Of a stretch of DNA of 64,000 nt, positions 52,286-61,678 are shown in pieces. Source of the stretch: an uncultured bacterium (GTDB lineage: Bacteria > Bacillota > Clostridia > Lachnospirales > Lachnospiraceae). The first letter of the stretch is position 1; each line of letters opens with the position of its first letter. The position numbers and the translations under genes were made by a program. The notes beneath the pieces are model-generated. The model made no database searches. It saw only the letters and a program-made list of their open reading frames with translations, and was not told the origin of the DNA. The DNA is taken from positions 22,956 to 86,955 of the forward strand of contig CAJMPJ010000012.1 in assembly GCA_905215155.1 (NCBI GenBank), read 5' to 3'.

Positions 52286-53098
52286 TTATTCTTTTCGATA
52301 TGTTGCCGGCATTATATACTTAAAAGGCGTTTTTTCTTTGTTGATCGTTTCCGAATGCCCAATCAGCAGATAACCTCCAGGTGCAGTAGCGTCGTAAAAA
52401 CGCTGGATCAAACCATCTTTGGTTTCCTGGTCAAAATAAATCATTACATTTCTGCAGAAGATAACGTCAAATTTTAGGCGGAACCGAATGGGATCCATTA
52501 AGTTAAAAGTTTGAAAAATGACGTTGGACTTAATGACTGGTGATACAGAATAGATTCCCTGTTGTTCTGTTTTAACAAAGTATTTGGATTTCCATGCAGG
52601 CGATAGATTCTTTAAGGATTCTTCGTCATAAACCGCCTGTTTGGCTGCCTTTAAAGCATTTTGGGAGATATCGGTAGCCAGAACCCTGGTATCCCAGAGG
52701 GCGGCCTGCGCCCCCAGGGTTTCCTTTATTAACATTGAAATGGTATAAGGCTCTTCACCGGAAGAGCAGCCGGCACTCCATATGCTTAAAACTTTATTTT
52801 TTTTCGTCCTCACCAGATATGGGAGAATGGTATCTCTGAAGAAGTTAAAATGAGCTTCTTCCCTCATAAAGTAAGTATAATTTGTCGTAAGCTTATTCAG
52901 CATTACTTCCAGATCGGCGGGATTTTTCGATGAGGTAACATGGTCTATGTATTCGGTAAAGGAACTATAACCCAGTGTAATGATTGTATTTGACAACCGA
53001 CCCATGATTAACTGCATCTTTTTTGACAAGTCAATCCCATAATTTTTTTTCACGAACTGAACCAGCCGTGTGAAGTCTTGCTGTGAGAGTGTTAACAT
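52286..53098 (-). CDS. cheR: Chemoreceptor methyltransferase CheR
   Basis: A 270-residue SAM-dependent enzyme. N-terminal helical domain, then the SAM-binding fold with SAGCSSGEEPYTISML and the conserved CRNVMIYFDQETK. The C-terminal GYLLIGHSETI is typical. It methylates receptor glutamates. The 141-nt gap to cheB holds no gene. Confidence 0.95.
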   Translation of the reverse strand: MLTLSQQDFTRLVQFVKKNYGIDLSKKMQLIMGRLSNTIITLGYSSFTEYIDHVTSSKNPADLEVMLNKLTTNYTYFMREEAHFNFFRDTILPYLVRTKKNKVLSIWSAGCSSGEEPYTISMLIKETLGAQAALWDTRVLATDISQNALKAAKQAVYDEESLKNLSPAWKSKYFVKTEQQGIYSVSPVIKSNVIFQTFNLMDPIRFRLKFDVIFCRNVMIYFDQETKDGLIQRFYDATAPGGYLLIGHSETINKEKTPFKYIMPATYRKE

Positions 53099-53112
53099 AG
53101 AGAAGCCGTCCT

Positions 53113-53610
53113 TTATGAGTTATTAACTAAAGTTTCACAATCCATTAGCAGAACAACTTTATTGTCCGGCATGGATATCATACCGCTTACCAGTTCCTCC
53201 CTGTTATTGGCAGGAACGGAAGATATTCTGGAATAGTCAATATCCAGAACCTGTTCTACGGCATCAACAATGATCCCGATAAATACGGAATCAACATTTA
53301 AAACAATGACACAAGTTGTATTGGTATATTCAATGGCCGGTTTGCCAAGTCTTAAGCGGATATCAATGATCGGCACGATCTGGCCTCTTAAGTTGATGAT
53401 TCCCTTTACGTAATTGGGCATCATGGGCATAACTGTGATCACATGATTGGTAATAATTTCTATAATATAGTTGGTACTCACACCAAAGACCAGATTATCC
53501 GTGCGGAAGGTCAGGTAGCGTTCGGTCGCTTCAGCACTGGCAGAAGCAAGATCTTTTTCTGCTTCATAATCTGGACCGGTCATAGTAGTTTGTGTATTCT
53601 CTGCTGACAT
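53113..53610 (-). CDS. cheW: Chemotaxis coupling protein CheW
   Basis: A 165-residue CheW domain protein (RYLTFRTDNLVFGVSTNYII; VKGIINLRGQIVPIIDIRLR) with a disordered ~33-residue N-terminal extension. It joins receptors to CheA. I use ATG 53610, after GGAGG; a longer frame to 53631 reads back into the ribosome site. It follows cheA by 21 nt. Confidence 0.94.
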   Translation of the reverse strand: MSAENTQTTMTGPDYEAEKDLASASAEATERYLTFRTDNLVFGVSTNYIIEIITNHVITVMPMMPNYVKGIINLRGQIVPIIDIRLRLGKPAIEYTNTTCVIVLNVDSVFIGIIVDAVEQVLDIDYSRISSVPANNREELVSGMISMPDNKVVLLMDCETLVNNS

Positions 53611-53631
53611 TTGTATTCCTCCAATTCCCAA

Positions 53632-55767
53632 TTAGTATTGATTGTGTGCGGCAGCATACAGATTTAAGACATCTAATATGATGCTGATGTTTCCGTCGCC
53701 AAGAATGGTACAGCCGCTGATGCCTGAATCTTTAATATTAAAACTATTCAGATATACGGGAAGCGGTTTTACTACAACCTGCTGCTCGCCTAAAAGATCA
53801 TCTACGAACAGACAGTAGGATTTATCACCGGACTCTACCCAGACAAGAATTCCGTCTTCTATATTGGTAACTTCCGTTTCAATATTGTAAAGATTATGAA
53901 TACGGATAATCGGATAGAACTGGTTCATGCATTTAATGATTTCATTGCCGTCGGTATCGTAAATCACATCTTCGTTCTTCACTTTGAAGGACTGACGGAT
54001 GTTGGCAATCGGAATGGTAAATACAGATTTTCCGACTGCAATTTCCATACCGTCAACAATCGCCATGGTAAGCGGGATCTTTAAGGTGGTGCACATGCCT
54101 TTCCCTAATTCGCTGGTGATCGTTACGGTTCCGCCGATGGTTTCTACATTTTTCTTAACTACATCCATACCAACTCCACGGCCAGAGTACTCTGTAACCA
54201 CTTCGTTGGTAGAAAAACCAGGAGCCAGCAGAAGAGCGAGAATTTCTTTTTGTGTGTATTCGCTTTCCGGTTTTGTTAGGAGTCCGTTCTTTTTGGCTTT
54301 TGCAAGAACACCGGCTGGGTTTACGCCGCGGCCGTCATCTTTAATGGAAATAATTACTTCATTGGTGGTATGGCTTGCAGACAAGGTAATTTCACCCTGA
54401 GGATTCTTGCCGGCTGCGATACGCTCCTCGGCAGTATCTTCAATTCCGTGATCCATGGAATTACGGACAATATGCATTATCGGGTCACCGATGCTGTCTA
54501 CAATGGATTTATCAACTTCCGTGTTCTCTCCGATGATGGTAAGGCGGACATCTTTTTTCAGCTTCTGCTTCATATCTCTGACGATACGGTTCATTTTCTG
54601 GAATACACCGGATACGGGAACCATGCGCAGGGACATAACGATATCCTGAAGGTCATCCGTCAGCTTGCGAAGCTGTCTGGTAGCTTTTAAAAAGCTGTCC
54701 AGATTTTTTAAATTCTGAATTTCCGGAGAAGATGTTACCATGGACTCCGTAATAACGATTTCTCCTACAATGGCAACCAGATTGTCAAGCTTTGTAAGAT
54801 TTACGCTGATCAAATTCTGTTTGTTCGGGGTCTGATGACCGGAACTTGCTACCGGTGCACTTGGAGCAGCGGAGGTTTCACGGACAGCAGGAGCAGCAGA
54901 GGAGGGGTTCTGTACCTCTGCGGTTGCCGTATCTTTTGCACGGACATTTTCAATCAGTTCATAGGATCGGATATTGTTTAAATTATTGATCTGGGAAATG
55001 GCTGATTCTGCATCCTTGCGGGATTCAAACATCAGAAAAAATCCTTTTTCAATGATCGTGGAACAGGTTTGGCTGTTTGTCTCAATATCATGAGGATAAA
55101 AGCCAAATTCCAGACCGGATTCTTTTAATGTACTGATGAGCATGAATGCACGTAAGTTTTCCATTCCGCATCCTTCATCAAAAAAGAGGCGCAGGAAGAA
55201 AGCGGCATTATCTTCCGGGCATTCTGCCAGGTCCATACGTATCTCATCCAAATTAACAGCCTGTATAGCATTCACCGAAGGATTTTCAGGCTCTGTTGGC
55301 TTTTGTGGCTCGGGAGATTTTGCACTCGGTTCTTTCGCACCCTTCTGTGTCTCATCCTTACTGATTTTTTTCAGGAAACTATTAATTTCCTGCGTCAGAT
55401 TGTCGACATTATCACTAAGTGCTTCATTATTTTCTACCTTTGATACTTCGGCACGAAGCATATCGGTAGAACGGAACATCAAATCAAAAAGGATGCTTTT
55501 GTGAGAACTGTCAAGAGATTCCAAGCCATTCTCACGGATAAAAAAGAACAAATCTTCAATGTGATGCGCAATTTGCATGAGTGAAGAAAACTCCATCATA
55601 GCGGAAGAACCCTTGACGGTGTGCATGATACGAAAGATTTCGTTCACATCGTCCACTGTAAAATCTCCTGCTTTTTCGGCTTCTATCAGGAGTTCATCCA
55701 ATTGCTCCAGTAGAGAATTGGTTTCAAAGAGATACATATCAAGCATATTATCCATGCCGTTATCCAT
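53632..55767 (-). CDS. cheA: Chemotaxis histidine kinase CheA
   Basis: A 711-residue kinase with the full domain set: P1 HPt with phospho-acceptor H49 (FRIMHTVKGSSAMMEF), a P2-like CheY/CheB-binding domain (about 170-275), a Pro/Ala linker, P3 dimer helices, P4 ATPase (HIVRNSMDHGIED; IKDDGRGVNPAG; YSGRGVGMDVVKK) and a P5 CheW-like domain. It heads the leftward operon. On the minus strand ~45 nt upstream lies CCGATAA (55813-55807), a sigma-28-type -10 box without a clear -35. Confidence 0.96.
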   Translation of the reverse strand: MDNGMDNMLDMYLFETNSLLEQLDELLIEAEKAGDFTVDDVNEIFRIMHTVKGSSAMMEFSSLMQIAHHIEDLFFFIRENGLESLDSSHKSILFDLMFRSTDMLRAEVSKVENNEALSDNVDNLTQEINSFLKKISKDETQKGAKEPSAKSPEPQKPTEPENPSVNAIQAVNLDEIRMDLAECPEDNAAFFLRLFFDEGCGMENLRAFMLISTLKESGLEFGFYPHDIETNSQTCSTIIEKGFFLMFESRKDAESAISQINNLNNIRSYELIENVRAKDTATAEVQNPSSAAPAVRETSAAPSAPVASSGHQTPNKQNLISVNLTKLDNLVAIVGEIVITESMVTSSPEIQNLKNLDSFLKATRQLRKLTDDLQDIVMSLRMVPVSGVFQKMNRIVRDMKQKLKKDVRLTIIGENTEVDKSIVDSIGDPIMHIVRNSMDHGIEDTAEERIAAGKNPQGEITLSASHTTNEVIISIKDDGRGVNPAGVLAKAKKNGLLTKPESEYTQKEILALLLAPGFSTNEVVTEYSGRGVGMDVVKKNVETIGGTVTITSELGKGMCTTLKIPLTMAIVDGMEIAVGKSVFTIPIANIRQSFKVKNEDVIYDTDGNEIIKCMNQFYPIIRIHNLYNIETEVTNIEDGILVWVESGDKSYCLFVDDLLGEQQVVVKPLPVYLNSFNIKDSGISGCTILGDGNISIILDVLNLYAAAHNQY

Positions 55768-55894
55768 AATATTTACACCGCCTTGTCTAGTTTAGTATAT
55801 ATTTATTTATCGGTATGGTTGGTTAAAAAATAATAGTAATTAGAAGAACCTTTCGAAAAAAATAAATGATTTACCACATAAATGGAGGCTTAAT
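55768..55894. promoter_or_regulatory. Divergent promoter region between cheA and the YlqG/FliK-like gene
   Basis: A 127-bp AT-rich gap. On the minus strand CCGATAAATAAAT resembles a sigma-28 -10 box, but no TAAA lies 14-16 nt upstream. On the plus strand no clear -35/-10 pair is seen; AATGGAGG before 55895 is the ribosome site. Confidence 0.35.
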
Positions 55895-57316
55895 ATGGCA
55901 GATGTTTTAAAAGTAACAACCCCGCTTTCTGGTTATGATAATTCTACAATTAAAAATAATCCCCAGGCTGGCCAGGACGTTCAGATCCAGAATCCAGTTG
56001 ATCCCTCTAAAGTAACTAGGGGAGATAACCGGACGAATTCCGGTGGGGATGGGGAACAGCAGCTGGCATTTCAGTATAGGTCTAATTTTGGGACTTTCCT
56101 CAGTATGGTAAAGAATGTTCCGGATCTGTCAAAGGTTCTGGCAGACATCTTCTTCCAGGGGGAGGAGATGCTTACAGGGGGTGTTATGGGAGAGGAAGCC
56201 GCAAAACGGATTGCTTCTTTCTTCAAGGCAGCACAAATGAACGAAGAGGACCTCCTTCCTTTTTTAAAGGAACAGGCAGAAGCTTCCGTGCGCTTTAGCG
56301 GAGGCATATTTGACCGGCTGCGAAGTGCGATGGCAGATACGAATTCTGTGGATCTGAAAGCGGACATTCTTAATTTTATAAAGAAGTTCAACGATATGTC
56401 TTCCGGAAAGCATATTTTAAATGATATTTTCCGTACAATTAAAGATATGGAGAATTATGTATTCAAACAGACGAAAGAGCAGATGGAAGAATTGCTGAAG
56501 GAACTGGATTTATCTGCCGGTGAAGGGGATACGGCGCATAACAGCACATTGCTGAAAGAAAAAATTCTTCCGTTCCTTGGCCGTTATATTGCGATGAATC
56601 ATGATATGGGAACAATCAGAGATAAGATTTCTCTCTTGACTGTTTTGATGTCCCGGTATGAAAATGGGGACAAGGAAGAAGTAATGCAGGCTTTTTCCAA
56701 ACTGACCGGCTACCAGGGTTTCCGTAAATTCTTCGGCGGTATGACCGTAGACGAGTTTGGTCACTTACTGAGTCAGGTTGATATGGATCAGGCAGCAGGA
56801 AAGAATGAATGGGCGGATAAATTCCTGGATTTCCTGCGGACCGGAGTCAGCGGGGGAACCGGCCTCGAGAATAAACAGATGTTTCATCAGATGCTGCAAT
56901 CACTGCTTTTAAGCGAGAGCGTCTATATGCCTCTTCTGCATTTGGCATTTCCGGTTGATATAAATGGAAAGAAGTTATTTTCTGAGATGTGGATTGATCC
57001 GGATGAAGAAGGAAGCAGCACTCAGGCTGGGGTTAAACGGGTTGCCAGAATTTTTGTGAAGTTTGATATCAGAGATCTGGGGCAGTTCAAGCTTCTGCTT
57101 CTGTATGGAGAGAATACGGCGGCCCTTCAGCTCTATTATCCGGAAAATATGAAAAAATCAGAAGGCAATATCCAGAAGGGATTAAAAGCCATTCTGGAAA
57201 AATATCATTTTAGAATTGAGAATTTGTATTTACAGGCAGGGGGCGGGCCAAATTCCCCGGTAGAGGTATTTCCCAAAATTCAGGAAAGGAAAAATTCAGT
57301 CGATGTCAGAATTTAA
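55895..57316 (+). CDS. FliK C-terminal/YlqG-like protein
   Basis: A 473-residue protein, no TM helix or signal peptide. Most is helical. The C-terminal ~90 residues (VKFDIRDLGQFKLLLLYGEN; TAALQLYYPENMKK) look like the FliK-type Flg_hook fold. The next gene encodes a stand-alone FlhB C-terminal domain; the pairing of a FliK-like and an FlhB-like gene matches ylqG-ylqH of Bacillus. By analogy it might help set hook length or switching, but that is inference. It overlaps the next gene by 14 bp. Confidence 0.6.
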   Translation: MADVLKVTTPLSGYDNSTIKNNPQAGQDVQIQNPVDPSKVTRGDNRTNSGGDGEQQLAFQYRSNFGTFLSMVKNVPDLSKVLADIFFQGEEMLTGGVMGEEAAKRIASFFKAAQMNEEDLLPFLKEQAEASVRFSGGIFDRLRSAMADTNSVDLKADILNFIKKFNDMSSGKHILNDIFRTIKDMENYVFKQTKEQMEELLKELDLSAGEGDTAHNSTLLKEKILPFLGRYIAMNHDMGTIRDKISLLTVLMSRYENGDKEEVMQAFSKLTGYQGFRKFFGGMTVDEFGHLLSQVDMDQAAGKNEWADKFLDFLRTGVSGGTGLENKQMFHQMLQSLLLSESVYMPLLHLAFPVDINGKKLFSEMWIDPDEEGSSTQAGVKRVARIFVKFDIRDLGQFKLLLLYGENTAALQLYYPENMKKSEGNIQKGLKAILEKYHFRIENLYLQAGGGPNSPVEVFPKIQERKNSVDVRI

Positions 57317-57650
57317 GAATACACTAAACAAAAAAGCGGTCGCATTAAAATATGATGACACCAAGAATGTTGCACCTGTCATAGTTGCATCAGGAATGGG
57401 CTACATGGCTGAGAAGATCGTTGAGACGGCCAATGAAAACGGTGTACCGGTCTATGAAGATAATTCTTTGGCTACCATCCTGACTCAGCTTGAGCTTGGA
57501 AGCCAGGTCCCGGAAGAACTGTACCATGCAATTGTTGACATTTATCTTTACTTCCTGGATTATGTACCAGGCATAAAGGAAAATTTAATGACAGAAAACT
57601 CCGATGATTCAGAGCCGGAAAAGCCGGAATCACCAGAAGCGGGGGAATAA
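57303..57650 (+). CDS. Stand-alone FlhB C-terminal-domain protein (YlqH/FlhX type)
   Basis: A 115-residue protein equivalent to the FlhB cytoplasmic domain after the cleavage site: AVALKYDDTKNVAPVIVASG; AEKIVETANENGVPVYEDNS; VPEELYHAIVDIYLYFL. It begins just after where NPTH would be, so it mimics the cleaved FlhB-CC fragment. In Bacillus such proteins can replace that fragment. It overlaps the upstream FliK-like gene. The C-terminus is acidic. Confidence 0.85.
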   Translation: MSEFKNTLNKKAVALKYDDTKNVAPVIVASGMGYMAEKIVETANENGVPVYEDNSLATILTQLELGSQVPEELYHAIVDIYLYFLDYVPGIKENLMTENSDDSEPEKPESPEAGE

Positions 57651-57654
57651 GAAT

Positions 57655-58281
57655 ATGTTTGCAGAATGTAAAAAAGCTACCATTTATTCATTTGCAGGAA
57701 GTCTGCTTGCGGAAGTGGAAGTGGTCGACTGCGAGAAAGATATTATGGGACTCATAGTTCAAAAAGATGATATTGGTAAGATCGGCTCAGAAACAATGGT
57801 TGTGTTTTATGATGGAGTTAAGGGGCTGGTCACCTGTAAATGCCGTTTGTCCGGTTGGGTAAAGCAGGAAGACGGCCTGACTTACCGGGTTTCATGCAGG
57901 GTCGATAAACAGATCAGTGAAGAGGAAAGGCGCCGGGCGATGAAAGTCAGGGTCCAACATTCTGTTACATTAGAAATCCTTACCGAGGAAGGAAAGGTAA
58001 TACATATCCAGGCGGTAGTAAAGGATTTAAGTGCAGGAGGAGCAGGTTTTGAGTGCAAAGAGGAGTTAAAGGAGGAGCAGTCCTTTTCGTTTCTCTTTGA
58101 AACAAAATTTGGCTGCGTTCGTTTAAAAGGCTGTATTCTGTGGAAAAAAGAGTTTTCAGATAAGGCTGGAAATCCGTATTACCGGTATGGCAGCAGGTTC
58201 TTGGATATGACAGCGCATCAGGAGTCTATGTTAAGAAAAATAATATCATTTGAGTACCTGAAAAATACAAATATCCAGTAA
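57655..58281 (+). CDS. PilZ-domain c-di-GMP-binding protein
   Basis: A 208-residue protein. Residues ~1-88 form a PilZN/YcgR-N-like domain; residues ~90-205 are PilZ with an Arg cluster (R92-R94, R99) and D124-L-S126-A-G-G129 (the D/N-x-S-x-x-G motif). Both elements are needed to bind c-di-GMP, but the canonical RRxxxR spacing is altered (R94-A95..R99). By analogy with YcgR it may brake the motor when c-di-GMP is high. I use ATG 57655, behind GGGGGA. Confidence 0.85.
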   Translation: MFAECKKATIYSFAGSLLAEVEVVDCEKDIMGLIVQKDDIGKIGSETMVVFYDGVKGLVTCKCRLSGWVKQEDGLTYRVSCRVDKQISEEERRRAMKVRVQHSVTLEILTEEGKVIHIQAVVKDLSAGGAGFECKEELKEEQSFSFLFETKFGCVRLKGCILWKKEFSDKAGNPYYRYGSRFLDMTAHQESMLRKIISFEYLKNTNIQ

Positions 58282-58359
58282 TGGCTTATGTTTATAGGAG
58301 GATTTGACGATAAAAATTATGTATTGTGATGTGCGTTAGCTAAGCAAAGGAGTGATTGA

Positions 58360-59724
58360 ATGAAACAACAAAGGCGGGCAATGGCAATAAGCATACTGGC
58401 AGCCTTCTGTCTGTGCATCATCTCGGATAAAACCATGGCTTCGGAAGCCATCAATTCGATTAACATTAAAGTCAAGCTTGAGATCGAGGCAGGAGACCGG
58501 CTGCCGGATATAAGCATTGATAAAAAGGAAGCAGACTGCTATGTAAGTTCCGGAAACAAACAGTATCGTGTAACAGATGCGGAATGGGTGACTTCGACTT
58601 CCAAGGATATGACCATTGGAGAAGAACCCAAGATGAACGTTACCATTACCCCTTCCAGCGAATCTGACGCCTATTTCAAATCATCTTATGAGGCCTCCAA
58701 GATAAAGGTGAATGGAGGCACTTATGTCAGCGCCAAGCGTGAAGGAAGTGATTTGGTTGTAACCCTGCGGACGAAACCGATCAAAGGTCTTTATGCAGAG
58801 CCGGAAGACGTAGGCTGGAAGGATACAAGGCTTGGTCAGGCCGTATGGGAAAAGGGAGATAACACATCCGGAGCCTATGAATTATGGCTTTATCTTGGAA
58901 AGAAAATTATCTTAAAAAAAGAATTGGTAACCACTACTACCTATAATTTCTATCCCTATATGACCGAGGAGGGAACTTACTCTTACAAGATCCGCTCCGT
59001 TCCGTTCAAACAGGATGAATTAAAAAATGGCAAAAAAAGCGACTGGGTTGAGTCGGATGAACTTGTGATCCGAGACAGAGATGTATCAGACGGAACAGGC
59101 AAAGAACCTGACCGGACCAAGGATAATACCAGCAGTAAGGAAGCAAATAATGGCTGGGAGGAGCGATCCGGAGTCTGGTATTACCGGTATGCGGATGGAA
59201 CGATTCAGTCAAATTCCTGGCTGGCACTGGATAATGTATGGTACCGGTTTGATGAGACGGGAAAGATGGTAACCGGCTGGTTTATATCAGGCTCTGATAT
59301 ATATTACATGGATTCCAGCGGAGCGATGCTTACCGGCTGGCAGAAAATCAATGATACCTGGTATTATTTTTACCCGGATAACGGACACGAAGCACCTCAG
59401 GGAGCAGCGGCAACCAACTGGCAGGTTATTGATGGTTACCATTATTTCTTTAACAGCCAGGGAGCCATGCAGAAGGGCTGGATCAATCAGGCCGGCAGAT
59501 GGTATTATTTAAATACCATTCAGTCAAACCTTGAGGGAGCCATGCTCAAAGGCCTATTTACCCGCAATGGTAAAACTTATTATACTGGAGAAGATGGTGT
59601 GATGAAGACCGGCTGGCAGCAGGTTGACGGTTATTGGCGCTTCTTTCATCAGGATGGAACCATGGCAGTCAACTCGGTGATCGATGGATATCAGATCAAT
59701 GAAGATGGAGTGTGGGTGCAATGA
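58360..59724 (+). CDS. Secreted protein with choline-binding-type repeats (copy 1)
   Basis: A 454-residue exported protein. Signal peptide (AMAISILAAFCLCIISDKTM) with likely cleavage near residue 27. Residues ~30-250 form a beta-rich domain shared with the next gene (YVSAKREGSDLVVTLRTKP; GAYELWLYLGKKIILKKELV). Residues ~268-454 hold about nine cell-wall-binding repeats of the GWxxxxGxWYYxxxxG type (for example MLTGWQKINDTWYYFYPDNG). Such repeats bind choline or wall polymers. It is followed, with an ATGA overlap, by a paralogue. Confidence 0.85.
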   Translation: MKQQRRAMAISILAAFCLCIISDKTMASEAINSINIKVKLEIEAGDRLPDISIDKKEADCYVSSGNKQYRVTDAEWVTSTSKDMTIGEEPKMNVTITPSSESDAYFKSSYEASKIKVNGGTYVSAKREGSDLVVTLRTKPIKGLYAEPEDVGWKDTRLGQAVWEKGDNTSGAYELWLYLGKKIILKKELVTTTTYNFYPYMTEEGTYSYKIRSVPFKQDELKNGKKSDWVESDELVIRDRDVSDGTGKEPDRTKDNTSSKEANNGWEERSGVWYYRYADGTIQSNSWLALDNVWYRFDETGKMVTGWFISGSDIYYMDSSGAMLTGWQKINDTWYYFYPDNGHEAPQGAAATNWQVIDGYHYFFNSQGAMQKGWINQAGRWYYLNTIQSNLEGAMLKGLFTRNGKTYYTGEDGVMKTGWQQVDGYWRFFHQDGTMAVNSVIDGYQINEDGVWVQ

Positions 59725-60779
59725 TAAGAAAAGATGACAGAAAACAGTATCTGGTATTATTTGCTGCTTTGGTTTTTATAATGATATTATTAATGCCTTT
59801 GAAAGCATATGCAGCTGATTCAATTGTAATTCGGAAATTGAACTTAACGTTTAAAAGCCAGTATGGAGATGAAGAGATTTTAATGCCTGAGATATCCACG
59901 ACAACTTCCGGAGTCACCATTCAGGATATTCTCTGGAAAAGAGATATCAGTAAGTGGAAAGCGGCTTCCAATGAAAGAGTCAGTGTAATTCTTACTTCAG
60001 ACAGCATGGTGTTTGCCGAATCCTATAACCGCTCCGAATGTAAGATTACAGGTGCGAAGTTTGTTTCAGCCAAACCTCTTGATAATCATACGCTGGAAGT
60101 AAAGGTTGACTATGTTCCGGTGGTGAAATTAGGCAGAACCTCTCAAGCTGGCTGGAGCGACAGCAAAAAGACGAAAGCTGTATGGAAAAAAGTTGAATTT
60201 GCCACAGGGTATCAGGTGGCTTTATATGCAGATGATAAGATGAAAAAAAGAATATCTGTTTCAACCAATGTAGCCGATCTTTCTGAATATATGGATAAGG
60301 ATGCAAATTATTATTATGAAGTACGGGCCATTGGTTATACTGCAGAAGACCGCAAATACATGAAAGAGGGGGATTATGTCACTTCGGAAGATGTATTTAT
60401 GGAATATGACGGAGATACGACCGGAACCTGGAAAGGCAATACCTACAAACAGGAAGATGGCGGAGTGCCGAAAAACAGCTGGAAGCAGATTTTAAATGAC
60501 TGGTACTATTTTGATGGCAATGGAATTCGTCAGACTGGCTGGCTTCAGTCTGGGCAAAGATGGTATTATTTAAGCCCTTCTGATGGGAAACTGCTCACCG
60601 GCTGGCAGTTCGTAAATGGAAAGTGGTATTACTTAAATCCACAGGGCGGTGAGATGATGACCGGCTGGGTACAGACACAGCCAGGAGTCTGGTATTATTT
60701 GTATTCTGACGGCAGTATGGCAAGCAACACAAACGTAGGGGATTACTGGGTGGATGCTTCAGGGAAATGGGTATCATAA
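59721..60779 (+). CDS. Secreted protein with choline-binding-type repeats (copy 2)
   Basis: A 352-residue paralogue of the preceding gene: a signal peptide (YLVLFAALVFIMILLMPLKA, cleavage after AYA), the shared beta-rich domain (FVSAKPLDNHTLEVKVDYVP; GYQVALYADDKMKKRISVST), then about five wall-binding repeats (TGWLQSGQRWYYLSPSDG). Its start overlaps the upstream stop as ATGA, so the two are co-translated. Direct function unknown; place between a PilZ gene and a lytic transglycosylase suggests a cell-wall site linked to motility. Confidence 0.85.
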   Translation: MIRKDDRKQYLVLFAALVFIMILLMPLKAYAADSIVIRKLNLTFKSQYGDEEILMPEISTTTSGVTIQDILWKRDISKWKAASNERVSVILTSDSMVFAESYNRSECKITGAKFVSAKPLDNHTLEVKVDYVPVVKLGRTSQAGWSDSKKTKAVWKKVEFATGYQVALYADDKMKKRISVSTNVADLSEYMDKDANYYYEVRAIGYTAEDRKYMKEGDYVTSEDVFMEYDGDTTGTWKGNTYKQEDGGVPKNSWKQILNDWYYFDGNGIRQTGWLQSGQRWYYLSPSDGKLLTGWQFVNGKWYYLNPQGGEMMTGWVQTQPGVWYYLYSDGSMASNTNVGDYWVDASGKWVS

Positions 60780-60808
60780 AAGCCCTAAAAAGGCGGGAGG
60801 ACTGAATT

Positions 60809-61621
60809 TTGGCGACAATAGAACAGTTAAGATTGTCCGCAATTGCAAGAGCAAATACAAGGCGGACGGAAAATACAGGATCAGTATCTGGGGGAGATTT
60901 TAAACAAGTATTAAAGTCAATAACCAACATACCGGCAAATCTTGACGCGATGTTTACCGAAGCGGCTAATAAATATGGAATACCGGAAAAACTTTTAAAG
61001 GCGGTTGCCAAGGTTGAATCAAATTTCAATCCTTCAGCGACTTCTCAAAAAGGTGCAGCAGGTGTGATGCAGCTTATGCCCGCTACAGCAAAATCTCTCG
61101 GAGTGGCAAACCCTTATGATGCCAGAAGCAATATTATGGGCGGTGCCAAATATCTAAAAGAAAATTTAGAACGATATAATGGAAATGTGGAACTTACATT
61201 AGCGGCATATAATGCAGGAAGCAACAATGTAAAAAAGTACGGCGGTATTCCACCTTTTAAAGAGACCCAGCAATATGTAAAAAAAGTCATGAACTATATG
61301 GGCGGCTCTGACGAAACCAAGGAATCCTCGTTTTATTTTTCAAAAAGTTCTAAAAATACAAACAATTACATTCAAACGCATGCGTCAAATTATAACGGTT
61401 ATGATCCGCAGAGTACAAATGAAATTACCGATTTTATGCAAGCCCTTAGTTCCATGACCAAACAGTCAGATGGAACCGGGGAGAACTCCCTTCTAACCAA
61501 TAAAACGAATTATCTTTATTTGATAGAATTGATGAAGCTGAGAATGCAGATGTCTTCTTATTCTATTGCAAATCAACATAATGAATCAGATTCCATGACT
61601 GGATCACTGTATAATATATAA
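60809..61621 (+). CDS. Lytic transglycosylase (SLT domain)
   Basis: A 270-residue protein. The SLT domain lies at about 45-165 with catalytic Glu in AVAKVESNFNPSATS, then GAAGVMQLMPATA and LTLAAYNAGSNNVKKYGG. It cuts peptidoglycan to anhydro-muropeptides. No classical signal peptide precedes the domain, so export might be via the flagellar apparatus, as for rod-gap lysins. It starts at TTG 60809, 8 nt after GGGAGG. A terminator ends the transcript. Confidence 0.88.
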   Translation: MATIEQLRLSAIARANTRRTENTGSVSGGDFKQVLKSITNIPANLDAMFTEAANKYGIPEKLLKAVAKVESNFNPSATSQKGAAGVMQLMPATAKSLGVANPYDARSNIMGGAKYLKENLERYNGNVELTLAAYNAGSNNVKKYGGIPPFKETQQYVKKVMNYMGGSDETKESSFYFSKSSKNTNNYIQTHASNYNGYDPQSTNEITDFMQALSSMTKQSDGTGENSLLTNKTNYLYLIELMKLRMQMSSYSIANQHNESDSMTGSLYNI

Positions 61622-61633
61622 TAATAAGTAAAG

Positions 61634-61678
61634 TCGCATGAAAAGTTGAAATAAAACTTATCATGCGGCCTTTCTTTT
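61634..61678 (+). terminator. Terminator after the lytic transglycosylase gene
   Basis: GCATGA-A-AAGTT (from 61636) pairs with AACTT-A-TCATGC (about 61655-61666), then CCTTTCTTTT. Confidence 0.75.
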
